NCBI RefSeq assembly: GCF_900637555.1
Contig: NZ_LR134378.1
Coordinates: forward strand, 568,001 to 632,000
From: Lautropia mirabilis
GTDB taxonomy: Bacteria > Pseudomonadota > Gammaproteobacteria > Burkholderiales > Burkholderiaceae_E
Reading direction: 5' to 3'
DNA: 64,000 bases
Positions 38,460 to 46,605 of this stretch are shown one piece after another. The position numbers and the translations under genes were made by a program. Positions within the stretch are counted from its first letter, which is position 1; the number at the start of each line of letters is the position of its first letter. The notes beneath the pieces were generated by a model that was given only the letters and a program-made list of their open reading frames with translations, was not told the origin of the DNA and searched no databases.

Positions 38460-39331
38460 GTTTCGTAGTGTCTCCGTGGGCGATTCTTCCTGCGTAGCAC
38501 GCCGGTGGGCGCCAGCAGCAATGACAGGCAGTACATCAGGCCCAGGGTCAGCACGATGGTGGGACCGGTAGGCCATTCGTAGTGATAGGAAACCAGCAGG
38601 CCACTGACGCCGGCCAGCAAGGCGAGCCCAGCCGCCAGGACCAGCAGGCCGTTGACGGTGCGGGCCCAGAAGCGGGCTGCGGCCGCCGGCAGCACCAGCA
38701 GGCCGATGGACATCAGCGTGCCCAGGGCGTGGAAGCCCGCCACCAGGTTGATGACCAGCAGGCCCATGAAACCGAAGTGCGCAATGCTGCCCCAGGGACT
38801 CTTTCGGGGCAGCAGGTTGGCATCGACGCACTCGAAGACCAGCGGGCGGTAGAGCACGGCCAGGCCCAGCAGGCTCACGCTGGCAATGACGCCGATCAGC
38901 AGCAGGGTGTCGTCATCGAGCGCCAGCACGGACCCGAACAGGACGTGCAGCAGGTCGACCTGGTTGCCGTAGGTGGAGACGATGACCACACCCAGCGACA
39001 GGGACATGAGATAGAAGGCCGCCAGACTGCTGTCCTCGGACTGTCGGCCACTGCGGGCGACGAGGGTGGAGGCTGCCGCCACCAGCAGGCCGCTGATGAT
39101 GCCGCCCAGGGTCATGGCGGGCAGCGACAGGCCGGCGATGAGGTAGGCGATGGCCGCCCCGGGCAGGATGGCGTGCGCCATGGCGTCGCCGGTGAGACTC
39201 ATGCGACGCAGCATGAGGAAGACCCCCACCGGTGCAGCGCCCAGCGACAGGGCCAGACAGCCGGCCAGGGCGCGGCGCATGAAGCCGAATTCGATGAAGG
39301 GGCCGATGAGCCCGTCCCACAACTCAGACAC
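38456..39331 (-). CDS. znuB: Zinc ABC transporter permease
   Basis: A 291-residue ABC-3 family permease with eight or nine membrane segments. Family stretches are LMLRRMSLTGDAMAHAILPG, DSSLAAFYLMSLSLGVVIVS and HALGTLMSIGLLVLPAAAAR. It forms the membrane channel of the zinc importer with ZnuC. GTG 39331 is proposed as start: it overlaps the znuC stop by eight bases and gives a natural N-terminus. ATG 39280 (MRRALAG) is the alternative. The stop overlaps the znuA start in ATGA, so translation is coupled along the operon. Confidence 0.92.
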   Translation of the reverse strand: MSELWDGLIGPFIEFGFMRRALAGCLALSLGAAPVGVFLMLRRMSLTGDAMAHAILPGAAIAYLIAGLSLPAMTLGGIISGLLVAAASTLVARSGRQSEDSSLAAFYLMSLSLGVVIVSTYGNQVDLLHVLFGSVLALDDDTLLLIGVIASVSLLGLAVLYRPLVFECVDANLLPRKSPWGSIAHFGFMGLLVINLVAGFHALGTLMSIGLLVLPAAAARFWARTVNGLLVLAAGLALLAGVSGLLVSYHYEWPTGPTIVLTLGLMYCLSLLLAPTGVLRRKNRPRRHYET

Positions 39332-40265
39332 GTGGCATGGCGTTGTCCGCCCCTCGGTGAACGGCCGATGCAGCGGCCGGGATGGCGGTGGGCCCCTCGC
39401 ACCAGCGCGTGCTGGGCTGGCGGGCTGCCACCGAACGATCGACGGCACGCTGCCAGTTCTCTGGCGTGAGCACCTCGGCCGTGGGACCGACGGCGATCAT
39501 CTCGCGCGCCAGCAGCAGGGTGTGCGGGAACCACTGGCGGACGATGTCCTGCTCATGCAGCGCAGCGACGATGGTGACGCCCTGCGCGTGCCAGCGGGCC
39601 AGCAGGTCCAGCAGCACCTGCTGGGTGGTGACATCGATACCCACGAAGGGTTCGTCAAGCACGACCAGCTGGGCATCCTGCAGGATGAGCTGCGCAAAGC
39701 GCACCCGCTGGAATTCGCCGCCCGAGAGCGCGCTGATCACGCGGCCGGCATAGCCGCGCAGACCCACCATCTCCAGGGCCTGGGCCACCCGTGCCGCGCC
39801 CTGGCGGCCCAGGCGACCAAAGGCGCCGCACTGGTGCCACAGGCCCGAAGCCACCATGTCCTGCACGGTGATGGGGAACTGCCGGTCGGTCTGGTTGATC
39901 TGCGGCAGACAGGCCACGCGCACCCGGTCGGGATCGGGCAGCGTCACCTGCCCTTCCAGCGAGAGCTGCTCGCCGATGAGCAGCTTGAGAAAGGTGCTCT
40001 TGCCGGCACCGTTGGGGCCAACCACAGCCAGCATGTCGCCGGCCGAGATCTGCAGCTGCAGGTGGTGGATGGCCGGGTGCCGGTCATAGCCGACGGTGAC
40101 GTTCTGCAGGGAGACCAGCACGGGTGCTGCCTCGCTGGCGGCATCCGGCCGCGCACACGGGGTGGCAGCGTGGCCGGGTTCCCCGGAAGCATGGCCAGCC
40201 GCCCCATGGGCCGGCGCGTGCGCCCCGGCATCTGACCTGGCCTGGCAGGTATCGGTCCGGTTCAT
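39324..40265 (-). CDS. znuC: Zinc ABC transporter ATP-binding protein
   Basis: A 313-residue ATPase of the metal-import type. Walker A GPNGAGKST (83-91), signature LSGGEFQRVRFAQ, Walker B LVVLDEPFVGID and the switch His in AALHEQD are intact. An N-terminal extension of about 45 residues rich in Ala, His and Gly, and a C-terminal tail of about 50 residues, exceed the usual family length; the His content may bind metal. ATG 40265 overlaps the stop of a small membrane-protein gene (ATGA). It energises zinc import by ZnuA and ZnuB. Confidence 0.94.
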   Translation of the reverse strand: MNRTDTCQARSDAGAHAPAHGAAGHASGEPGHAATPCARPDAASEAAPVLVSLQNVTVGYDRHPAIHHLQLQISAGDMLAVVGPNGAGKSTFLKLLIGEQLSLEGQVTLPDPDRVRVACLPQINQTDRQFPITVQDMVASGLWHQCGAFGRLGRQGAARVAQALEMVGLRGYAGRVISALSGGEFQRVRFAQLILQDAQLVVLDEPFVGIDVTTQQVLLDLLARWHAQGVTIVAALHEQDIVRQWFPHTLLLAREMIAVGPTAEVLTPENWQRAVDRSVAARQPSTRWCEGPTAIPAAASAVHRGADNAMPRV

Positions 40266-40468
40266 TGCAGCGCCCACCGGATGACCAGCCACAGCAGGAC
40301 CGTGAGGGCCACGGCCAGCAGCAGCCGTGCACCGATGCCCCACCAGACGGCCGACAGCCGTGGCAGGGACGTGGTATTTTGAGATAAGGCGGCAGGGTAG
40401 GCTGCCGTGCCAGCGGACGCAGCCGGTGGCGTCGACGCAGGATATGCGTGGGGGTGGCCGGAATCCAT
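40262..40468 (-). CDS. Small single-span membrane protein, first gene of the znu operon
   Basis: A 68-residue protein with a hydrophilic N-terminus containing His, Pro and Ser (MDSGHPHAYPAS) and one C-terminal membrane helix (GARLLLAVALTVLLWLVIRW). Its stop overlaps the znuC start in ATGA, and its ATG 40468 lies 9 bases from the putative Zur palindrome, so it is the promoter-proximal gene of the znu operon. I know no family for it. The overlap makes chance unlikely. A role as accessory subunit or regulator of the zinc transporter is inference from position. Confidence 0.65.
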   Translation of the reverse strand: MDSGHPHAYPASTPPAASAGTAAYPAALSQNTTSLPRLSAVWWGIGARLLLAVALTVLLWLVIRWALQ

Positions 40469-40476
40469 GACTTAAT

Positions 40477-40496
40477 GCTAATGACTTATCATTAGC
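40477..40496. promoter_or_regulatory. Probable Zur operator between the two zinc operons
   Basis: GCTAATGACTTATCATTAGC has perfect 8-bp arms (GCTAATGA/TCATTAGC) and a 4-base centre. It lies between the divergent znu and zrg-like operons, 9 bases from one start and 29 from the other. Size, AT-rich arms and zinc context fit a Fur-family Zur site. Confidence 0.7.
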
Positions 40497-40524
40497 GAGG
40501 CAAATTCCCCATGAGGAGATCCTG

Positions 40525-41289
40525 ATGAAACATGCTTCGGAACATTCCCTTCCCCTTCGGGCCGCCCAGGCCGGACGACCGGGAGTTTCCGGACGCCACG
40601 CGCTGCGGCTGGCCGTGGCTGGCGCCCTGCTGACGGCGGCAGCCTCGGCCGGTGCGCACCATGCGCCCGGGCACGACGACGACCATCACCACCATCATGG
40701 ACACAAGCAGGGCCATGTGCACCAGCACGGCCTGGGCACGCTGGACATCAGCCAGCAGGGCGAGACGCTGACGGTGAGCTTCCGCTCGCCGCTGGACAGC
40801 CTGATCGGCTTCGAGACCGAGCCGGCCAACGACCAGCAGCGCGCACAGGCCAAGGCCCTGCTGGACCAGCTGCAGGACGCTGCCAGCGTGGTGCAGGTCC
40901 CGGCAGCAGCCCAGTGTGCGCAGCAGCCCCCGGTCATCAACGCGCCCACGCTGCTGGATGACGATGACGAGGTGGATGACCACGACGATCACGACCACGA
41001 TGCCGGCGACCATGACGACCACGACGGCGGGCATGACGGCGACGACCATGACCACGATCACGACCACGCTGCAGACAAGGACGAACATGCACATGGCCAC
41101 CATGCCGACCTGGCCGTGACCTACACGTTCACTTGCAAGCAGCCGGCCGCCATCGACACGCTGAAAGTCACGGCCTTCGGCAGCTGGCCACGCCTCAAGC
41201 ACATTGATGCGGCCGTGGTGAACGACCAGGGCCAGCAGGCACAGCGACTGGAAGCCGGCGAGGCGGTGATCCGCTGGAAGGCGTCCTGA
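40525..41289 (+). CDS. zrgA: DUF2796 (ZrgA-type) His/Asp-rich zinc-regulated periplasmic protein
   Basis: A 254-residue exported protein: a signal peptide (ALRLAVAGALLTAAASAGA), a His-rich mature N-terminus (HHAPGHDDDHHHHHGHKQGH), a DUF2796 core (HQHGLGTLDISQQGETLTVS, SPLDSLIGFETEPAN), and a long Asp/His-rich acidic loop around 145-190. This is the architecture of ZrgA, a zinc-regulated protein of the Zrg zinc-uptake locus in Vibrio cholerae. It probably binds zinc in the periplasm. GAGGAGATCCTG precedes ATG 40525. It is the first gene of the plus-strand zinc operon, starting 29 bases from the Zur-like palindrome. Confidence 0.88.
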   Translation: MKHASEHSLPLRAAQAGRPGVSGRHALRLAVAGALLTAAASAGAHHAPGHDDDHHHHHGHKQGHVHQHGLGTLDISQQGETLTVSFRSPLDSLIGFETEPANDQQRAQAKALLDQLQDAASVVQVPAAAQCAQQPPVINAPTLLDDDDEVDDHDDHDHDAGDHDDHDGGHDGDDHDHDHDHAADKDEHAHGHHADLAVTYTFTCKQPAAIDTLKVTAFGSWPRLKHIDAAVVNDQGQQAQRLEAGEAVIRWKAS

Positions 41290-41397
41290 TTCCGGCCTGA
41301 TCCAGCCCCGGACGCGGCAGCCCGGACAACGCGCCGGCTGCCCGACCGGGCCAGCCGGTCGGCATCGCGGCTACCATCATCGGCTTTCGCATGCGCC

Positions 41398-42132
41398 ATG
41401 CCTTTCACGACGGACATGCACGATACCTCTGCACCGAATGCGGCCACGCCCGTGCTGCTGGCCGAAGACCTGAGCTTTACCTGGCCGGGCAGCGCCACGG
41501 CCTGCCTGGACATCCACCGCCTGGCACTGAATGCCGGCGAGCACGTGCTGCTGCTGGGTCCCAGCGGCGGCGGCAAGAGCACGCTGCTGGGCCTGCTGGG
41601 CGGGGTGCTGCAGCCCACCCGGGGCCAGGTCCGATTGCTGGGCCACAGTCTGTCGGACTGTGGCGCGGCCGAGCGCGACCGGCTGCGGGCCGACCACATC
41701 GGGTTCATCTTCCAGCAGTTCAACCTGGTGCCGTACCTGAGCCTGGAAGACAACGTGCTGCTGCCCTGCCACTTCTCGGCCATCCGCCGCAAACGGGCCG
41801 GATCGCAACCGCGCCAGACGGCACGTCAGCTGCTGGCCGCGCTGGAGCTGCCCGAATCGGCCTGGTCGCGGCCGGTGACGGGGCTGTCGGTAGGCCAGCA
41901 GCAGCGGGCCGCCGTGGCGCGCGCCCTGATCGGCAGCCCCGAGCTGCTGATCGCCGATGAACCGACCTCGGCCCTGGACAGTCAGAACCGCAACCGGCTG
42001 CTGTCGCTGCTGATGGCGCAGCTGGAAAGCAGCGGCGCAACCTTGCTGGTCGTGAGCCATGACGAGCAGCTGCGGCCGTATTTCGGGCGCATCCTGCAGA
42101 TGGACGACATCAACACGGCGGAGGCGGCCTGA
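41398..42132 (+). CDS. ABC transporter ATP-binding protein, MacB/LolD-like
   Basis: A 244-residue ATPase with Walker A GPSGGGKST (54-62), Q-loop FIFQQFNLVPYLSLEDN, signature LSVGQQQRAAVARAL, Walker B LLIADEPTSALD and H-loop VVSHD. The sequence type is that of MacB/LolD mechanotransmission ATPases and not of importers. It pairs with the FtsX-like permease whose gene starts right after its stop. Genes of this kind accompany DUF2796 and DUF3299 genes in zinc-regulated loci, so a role in zinc handling across the envelope is likely, though the mechanism is unknown. Confidence 0.9.
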   Translation: MPFTTDMHDTSAPNAATPVLLAEDLSFTWPGSATACLDIHRLALNAGEHVLLLGPSGGGKSTLLGLLGGVLQPTRGQVRLLGHSLSDCGAAERDRLRADHIGFIFQQFNLVPYLSLEDNVLLPCHFSAIRRKRAGSQPRQTARQLLAALELPESAWSRPVTGLSVGQQQRAAVARALIGSPELLIADEPTSALDSQNRNRLLSLLMAQLESSGATLLVVSHDEQLRPYFGRILQMDDINTAEAA

Positions 42133-42133
42133 C

Positions 42134-43426
42134 ATGTCTGCGCTTTCCTTCACGCTGGCACGACTGGGCACGCTGGTGCGGCTGGCCTTTCGCAGCGCCG
42201 GCAACCGGCGCGTCAATTTCTGGCTGACCCTGGTGTCGATCGCGCTGTCCACCTGCCTGCTGCTGACGGTGCAGCGTGGCCAGCAGGCCATCCACGACAG
42301 CTTCACCCGCGCTGTTTCAGGCACCGACCTGATCGTGGGGGCACGCACGAGCCCGCTGCAGCTGATGCTGTATGCGGTCTTCCGGCTGGGCGACCCCACC
42401 CACGAGATCAGCTGGGAGGCCTATGAGCGGGTGCGCCGCAACCGCCTGGTGGCCTGGACGATTCCCATCGCGCTGGGGGATTCGCACCGCGGCTTTCCAG
42501 TGCTGGGCACCGATGCCGCCTATTTCGAGCATTTCCGCTACGGGGCACGCGAACGCCTGCAACTGGCCCAGGGCAAGCCCTTCGAGCAGATCTTCGACGT
42601 GGTGCTGGGCGCCGAGGTGGCCCGCAGGCTGGGCTACCGGCTGGGAGATCGCCTGACGCTCACGCATGGCACGGGTGACGCACCCGGCATCGAGCACGCC
42701 GACAAGCCCTTCCAGGTAAGCGGCATCCTGGCGCCCACGGGCACACCGGTGGACCGTACGCTGCACATCAGCCTGGACGCCATGACGGCCATCCACCTGA
42801 ACTGGCAGGCGGGCGCACCCATTCCGGGCATCAACATCCCGGCCGACAAGGTGAAGGCCTTCGACCTGAAGCCTGAATTCATCACGGCGGCCCTGGTGGG
42901 CCTGAAGTCCCGCGCGGGCGTCTTCAACCTGCAGCGCGACATCAATGCCGACGAGGACGAGGCGCTGCTGGCCGTGCTGCCGGCCGTGGCGCTGAATCAG
43001 CTCTGGCGGCTGCTGGACATCGTGACCCGCACGCTGTCGGCGCTGTCGGCGCTGGTGCTGGTGCTGAGCCTGTGCAACCTGGTCACCGCGCTGCTGGCCA
43101 GCCTGGAGCAGCGTCAGCGCGAGCTGGCCATCCTGCGTGCCGTGGGTGCCCGCCCGCTGGACCTGCTGTTCCTGCTGGTGCAGGAAGGCATGCTGCTGAC
43201 GGTGGGCGGCGCGCTGCTGGGCCACGTGCTGCTGACCGTGGGTTCGCTGCTGGCCGCGCCGCTGCTGCTGAACCAGTGGGGCATCGTCTGGCCCGTGACC
43301 CGCTTTGCCGCCGACGAGCTGTGGCTGCTGGCGCTGGTTGCGGTGGCAGGCCCCATCACGGCACTGTGGCCCGCCTGGCGTGCCAGCCAGCGGGCGCTGG
43401 CCGACGGGCTGACGCCCCGGCTCTGA
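42134..43426 (+). CDS. ABC transporter permease, FtsX-like
   Basis: A 430-residue membrane protein with one N-terminal helix (NFWLTLVSIALSTCLLLTVQ), a periplasmic domain of about 230 residues, and three C-terminal helices in the FtsX/MacB topology (EQRQRELAILRAVGARPLD is the typical coupling segment). It starts one base after the ATPase stop. Together they make a type VII ABC complex, which in known cases moves or extracts envelope substrates instead of importing solutes. Within this operon it probably acts with the ZrgA-type and DUF3299 proteins. Confidence 0.9.
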   Translation: MSALSFTLARLGTLVRLAFRSAGNRRVNFWLTLVSIALSTCLLLTVQRGQQAIHDSFTRAVSGTDLIVGARTSPLQLMLYAVFRLGDPTHEISWEAYERVRRNRLVAWTIPIALGDSHRGFPVLGTDAAYFEHFRYGARERLQLAQGKPFEQIFDVVLGAEVARRLGYRLGDRLTLTHGTGDAPGIEHADKPFQVSGILAPTGTPVDRTLHISLDAMTAIHLNWQAGAPIPGINIPADKVKAFDLKPEFITAALVGLKSRAGVFNLQRDINADEDEALLAVLPAVALNQLWRLLDIVTRTLSALSALVLVLSLCNLVTALLASLEQRQRELAILRAVGARPLDLLFLLVQEGMLLTVGGALLGHVLLTVGSLLAAPLLLNQWGIVWPVTRFAADELWLLALVAVAGPITALWPAWRASQRALADGLTPRL

Positions 43427-43500
43427 AGGGGGCGCGAATCACGCGCCGCCGCTCTCGGGTGGGAACCAGATCCGGGCTGTCTTTTTCAAGGGCCCCCTTC

Positions 43501-43532
43501 TTCAAAGGCCGTCCGCTTCAAAGGCAGTCCGC
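43501..43532 (+). repeat. 16-bp tandem duplication
   Basis: TTCAAAGGCCGTCCGC is followed directly by TTCAAAGGCAGTCCGC (one mismatch), in the gap between the permease and DUF3299 genes. Confidence 0.8.
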
Positions 43533-43568
43533 CACTTCGCGTTTCCTGCCCAAGCGCCCAGGTCATGT

Positions 43569-44681
43569 ATGCTGACAGACGGGTCCGAGCGTTGGACCGT
43601 CTTTGTCCCGCCCTGCTCACCTGCCATGCACCTGCCTGCCGATTCGATGTCCCAGTCCATCATTCATCCTGCAACCACGCCGGCAACCATACGGCAGGCG
43701 ATGACCCGCCCCCGGATGGCGCCGGACAACCAGGGTGACGTGAGCGGCAATGCCGCTCCCCTGGGCTGCCGAAAACCTGCAGGCTTAAGGCCTGCTCTGA
43801 CTGCACTGCTGCTGGCCGCCATGGTTGCGCCCCTGGGCGCCTGGGCCGCAGACGGCCAGCCGGCTGAAGGTACGACCACGCCTCCGTCGGCCAGCGCAAC
43901 GACCGATTCCAATACCGGAAACAGTGATGCCATCCGCCCAGGCAGCGGCGGGGGTAACACGGGTGTCGGCGGCACGGATAGCCAGGCCAGCACCGACATC
44001 CAGAACAGTCAGGGCCAAGGGCGCTTCGTGCTGGGCGAGGAGCTGCCCAAGGCGCGGGCCCGCAACCAGGCAGGGGCCGGCAGCACCACGGCAGGAGACG
44101 GTTCGGGCCAGAAGCAGCCCGCAGCGGATGGCGAAAGACGTGCTCAGGACGGGAAGGATCAGGGCCAGGCCAGCAGCAGTGGTGCCGATGCCCAGGGCTA
44201 TCGGCCAATGGACTGGGAGGTGCTGATTCCCAAGGACTGGGAGCCCCTGCGCGATTTCAAGTCGCTGAACTTCAACGGCATGTCCGACAGCGACCCGCGC
44301 GCCATTGCCGCCCTGCGCAAGCTGCAGAAGGCCTGGAAGAACGCACCGCTCAATCCGGCCATCCAGAACGAGAAGATCGTCATCTCGGGCTTCATCGTGC
44401 CGCTGGACAGCAGCGATTCCAGCACCATCGAGGAATTCCTGCTGGTGCCCTACTTCGGGGCCTGCATCCACGTGCCGCCGCCCCCTTCCAACCAGGTCAT
44501 CCATGTAGTGCCCGCTCAGCCGCTGAAGGGCTTCCAGATGATGGATCCGGTCACGGTGACGGGGGATCTGAGCCCTTCCCGGATCGACACGCCCTACGGC
44601 AGTGCAGGCTACGAGATGCAGGCAAAGACGGTGGCCCCCTACGAGGATCCGGAAGAGGCCCCTTCACCTGCCCATCCGTGA
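43569..44681 (+). CDS. DUF3299 domain protein of the zinc-regulated operon
   Basis: Up to 370 residues. A signal-like segment (LRPALTALLLAAMVAPLGAW) lies about 75 residues in, so the true start may be one of the in-frame ATGs at 43626, 43647 or 43701. Next comes a long Ser/Thr/Gly/Gln-rich linker, then the DUF3299 domain (about 210-360): WEVLIPKDWEPLRDFKSLNF, KIVISGFIVPLDSSDSSTIE, LLVPYFGACIHVPPPPSNQV. The CIHVPPPP motif, with Cys and His, could bind metal. DUF3299 genes are regular partners of DUF2796 and FtsX-type ABC genes in zinc-regulated loci. Exact role unknown. Confidence 0.82.
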   Translation: MLTDGSERWTVFVPPCSPAMHLPADSMSQSIIHPATTPATIRQAMTRPRMAPDNQGDVSGNAAPLGCRKPAGLRPALTALLLAAMVAPLGAWAADGQPAEGTTTPPSASATTDSNTGNSDAIRPGSGGGNTGVGGTDSQASTDIQNSQGQGRFVLGEELPKARARNQAGAGSTTAGDGSGQKQPAADGERRAQDGKDQGQASSSGADAQGYRPMDWEVLIPKDWEPLRDFKSLNFNGMSDSDPRAIAALRKLQKAWKNAPLNPAIQNEKIVISGFIVPLDSSDSSTIEEFLLVPYFGACIHVPPPPSNQVIHVVPAQPLKGFQMMDPVTVTGDLSPSRIDTPYGSAGYEMQAKTVAPYEDPEEAPSPAHP

Positions 44682-44751
44682 CAGGCCGGGGTTCGACACC
44701 GCCCGCACGGGCCGGACACGGTGTCGTCCGCCTTTCAGGTGTACCAGCTTT

Positions 44752-44788
44752 GATACGGCCGTAACCTTTACCGAAACCCTCCGTATCA
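44752..44788. promoter_or_regulatory. TGATACGG/CCGTATCA inverted repeat
   Basis: A perfect 8-bp inverted repeat (44751-44758 and 44781-44788) with a 22-base spacer, about 155 bases before the lipoprotein gene. It could be an operator or an RNA hairpin. Confidence 0.35.
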
Positions 44789-44941
44789 CACACCCGATAA
44801 CATTCAGGGTAGAAGTGCATCTTTCCGGATCAGCAGGCACCCGGCAGGCCGCTCACGTCGGCCAGGCGGGCGTGGACCCGCGCCTGTGGGCATTCATCCG
44901 GCTGCGTGCATCCAGAACCTTCCCCTCAACGGAGAACACCG

Positions 44942-45952
44942 ATGTCTGCCTCCCGCCGTTCCTTCTGCCTGATCCCGGGTGTGCTGGCCCTGATGCTTTC
45001 CGGTTGCGCCAGCCTGTCGGAACCTGTCCAGCAGCCGCCTCAGACCGCAGGCATGAGCGTGCCAAGCCCGGCAGCCGAACGCGAGAAGGCCGAGGCCGAG
45101 CGCGAGGCCGTGGAGTATCAGACCCAGGTGGCCCAGATGCGGATTGCCGGCAATTTCTGTGCCGATGAACGCAAGCTGACCGAATATGCCTATCTCTACC
45201 TGAAGCGCCAGCCCTTGCCACTGCCGCCGCGGGCGCTGTCGATGGAGCAGGCGCGATGCGCCAGCCGCACCTTCCTGAAGGGCATCATCCCGTCAGCGGG
45301 ACGCATCGTCGGCTACAAGTCCGAGCAGATGCCCATGATCGGCGAGGATGGTCAGCAGAAGATGGTGGCGGTGCGCGGCAACCTGCTGGAACGGATGCTG
45401 CTGCCTAACGGCGTGGCACTGTCGGCCAGCCGCTACGCCACCCAGCCGCGCATGGAAGCCGACATGGTGGTGGTGGTGCGCAGCGCCGCCATCCATGACG
45501 CGCAGACCCCGCGCGAGGTACTGGCCAGCCTGTCGGCCATCATCCCGTTCATCGAGCTGCCTGATCTGGCCTATCAGGACTACGCTCAGATGAACGCGGC
45601 AGACGCCACGGTGGTCAATGCCAACGCCCGCTTCGGCGTGCTGGGCACCCCCATCCCCATCAACGTGGATCAGGAGATGGTGGACCAGCTGGCCGAGATG
45701 ACGGTGCGACTGACGGACAAGGATGGCAACGAGCTGGAAGCCGTCAAGGGCAGCAGCCTGCAGGGCAACCCGCTCAATGCCGTGCTGTGGCAGATCCAGG
45801 ACCTGGAAAAGGCCGGCATCCGCCTGCGCCCTGGCGACATCCTGTCACTGGGTGCCTTCGGCAAGCGCTTCACGCCCGAAGCCGGCAAGAGCTACCGGAT
45901 GAGCTACGAAGGCCTGCCGGGCAACCCGTCGGTCATCGTCAATTTCCGCTGA
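44942..45952 (+). CDS. Predicted lipoprotein of unknown function
   Basis: A 336-residue protein with a lipoprotein signal (MSASRRSFCLIPGVLALMLS then GC, lipid-modified Cys22). A short Gln/Pro and Glu/Ala-rich stretch follows, then globular sequence with motifs such as RIVGYKSEQMPMIGEDG and PEAGKSYRMSYEGLPGNP. I do not recognise the family. ATG 44942 is supported by GGAGAA upstream and by the signal peptide. It is convergent with and overlaps by 14 bases the small secreted-protein gene that follows. Probably an inner-face outer-membrane lipoprotein. Confidence 0.75.
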   Translation: MSASRRSFCLIPGVLALMLSGCASLSEPVQQPPQTAGMSVPSPAAEREKAEAEREAVEYQTQVAQMRIAGNFCADERKLTEYAYLYLKRQPLPLPPRALSMEQARCASRTFLKGIIPSAGRIVGYKSEQMPMIGEDGQQKMVAVRGNLLERMLLPNGVALSASRYATQPRMEADMVVVVRSAAIHDAQTPREVLASLSAIIPFIELPDLAYQDYAQMNAADATVVNANARFGVLGTPIPINVDQEMVDQLAEMTVRLTDKDGNELEAVKGSSLQGNPLNAVLWQIQDLEKAGIRLRPGDILSLGAFGKRFTPEAGKSYRMSYEGLPGNPSVIVNFR

Positions 45953-46412
45953 ACTTCGCCAGGCGGACATCGATGGCATCCAGATCCGCCTGCGCCTTGT
46001 CCAGCTGGCGGTCGTAGTCCGCCTGCAGGCCACGCATCTGCTCGAGCATGGCCTGATTCTTCTTCTCGTTGAACGTGGGGTCCCCGCCGCGCGAGGCGGC
46101 CAGGCGGGCCAGTGACAGGCGATTCAGTTCCGAATCACGCTTGGCACGCAGGTGCAGCACCATGCGCTGCTGCTGGCGACGCTCGACCAGCAGGGCGTCG
46201 TGCTCGGCATTGCCGGTGTCGGGCTTGGGATCACGCGCGATGATGTCCCTGCCATCGCTCTCTTTCAGGGTAGTCGCGCCTTGAACCGTCGTGGCGGTCA
46301 TGGCCGCACTGGAAGCCTTGGCCACAGGTGCGCTCTCGGCAGCCGGCTGCGTGGCAGCCCAGGTCGGCACGGAAAGCATCAGCGAGGAAAGAAGCAGGAC
46401 ACGTTTGATCAT
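45939..46412 (-). CDS. Small secreted coiled-coil protein
   Basis: A 157-residue protein with a cleavable signal peptide (MIKRVLLLSSLMLSVPTWA, cleavage after TWA). An Ala/Thr-rich spacer and a polar segment are followed by a long helix from about 75 on, rich in Glu, Arg, Gln and Leu (ERRQQQRMVLHLRAKRDSEL ... MRGLQADYDRQLDKAQADLD), predicted to form a coiled coil. No family is recognised. It sits alone between the lipoprotein gene, whose 3' end it overlaps, and the antiporter gene. A periplasmic structural or chaperone-like role is possible, but this is inference. Confidence 0.7.
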   Translation of the reverse strand: MIKRVLLLSSLMLSVPTWAATQPAAESAPVAKASSAAMTATTVQGATTLKESDGRDIIARDPKPDTGNAEHDALLVERRQQQRMVLHLRAKRDSELNRLSLARLAASRGGDPTFNEKKNQAMLEQMRGLQADYDRQLDKAQADLDAIDVRLAKFSGN

Positions 46413-46605
46413 GGTCTCACCACGGTGAAAGGATCCGCCGCGGGACGTGTCCGGAATGGACCGGGGTGGCCGAGGAGGCCCGGCCCCGTTCGTGCAGGGA
46501 GCCGTTCAGCCAGGGCACACGCCGTCGCGCAGGCGGCATGCGCCGAGTCTAGCGCCCGCGTGCGCGACGGGATGTGCCGCTTTTCTCGGACCGGTCAAGA
46601 TCGTG

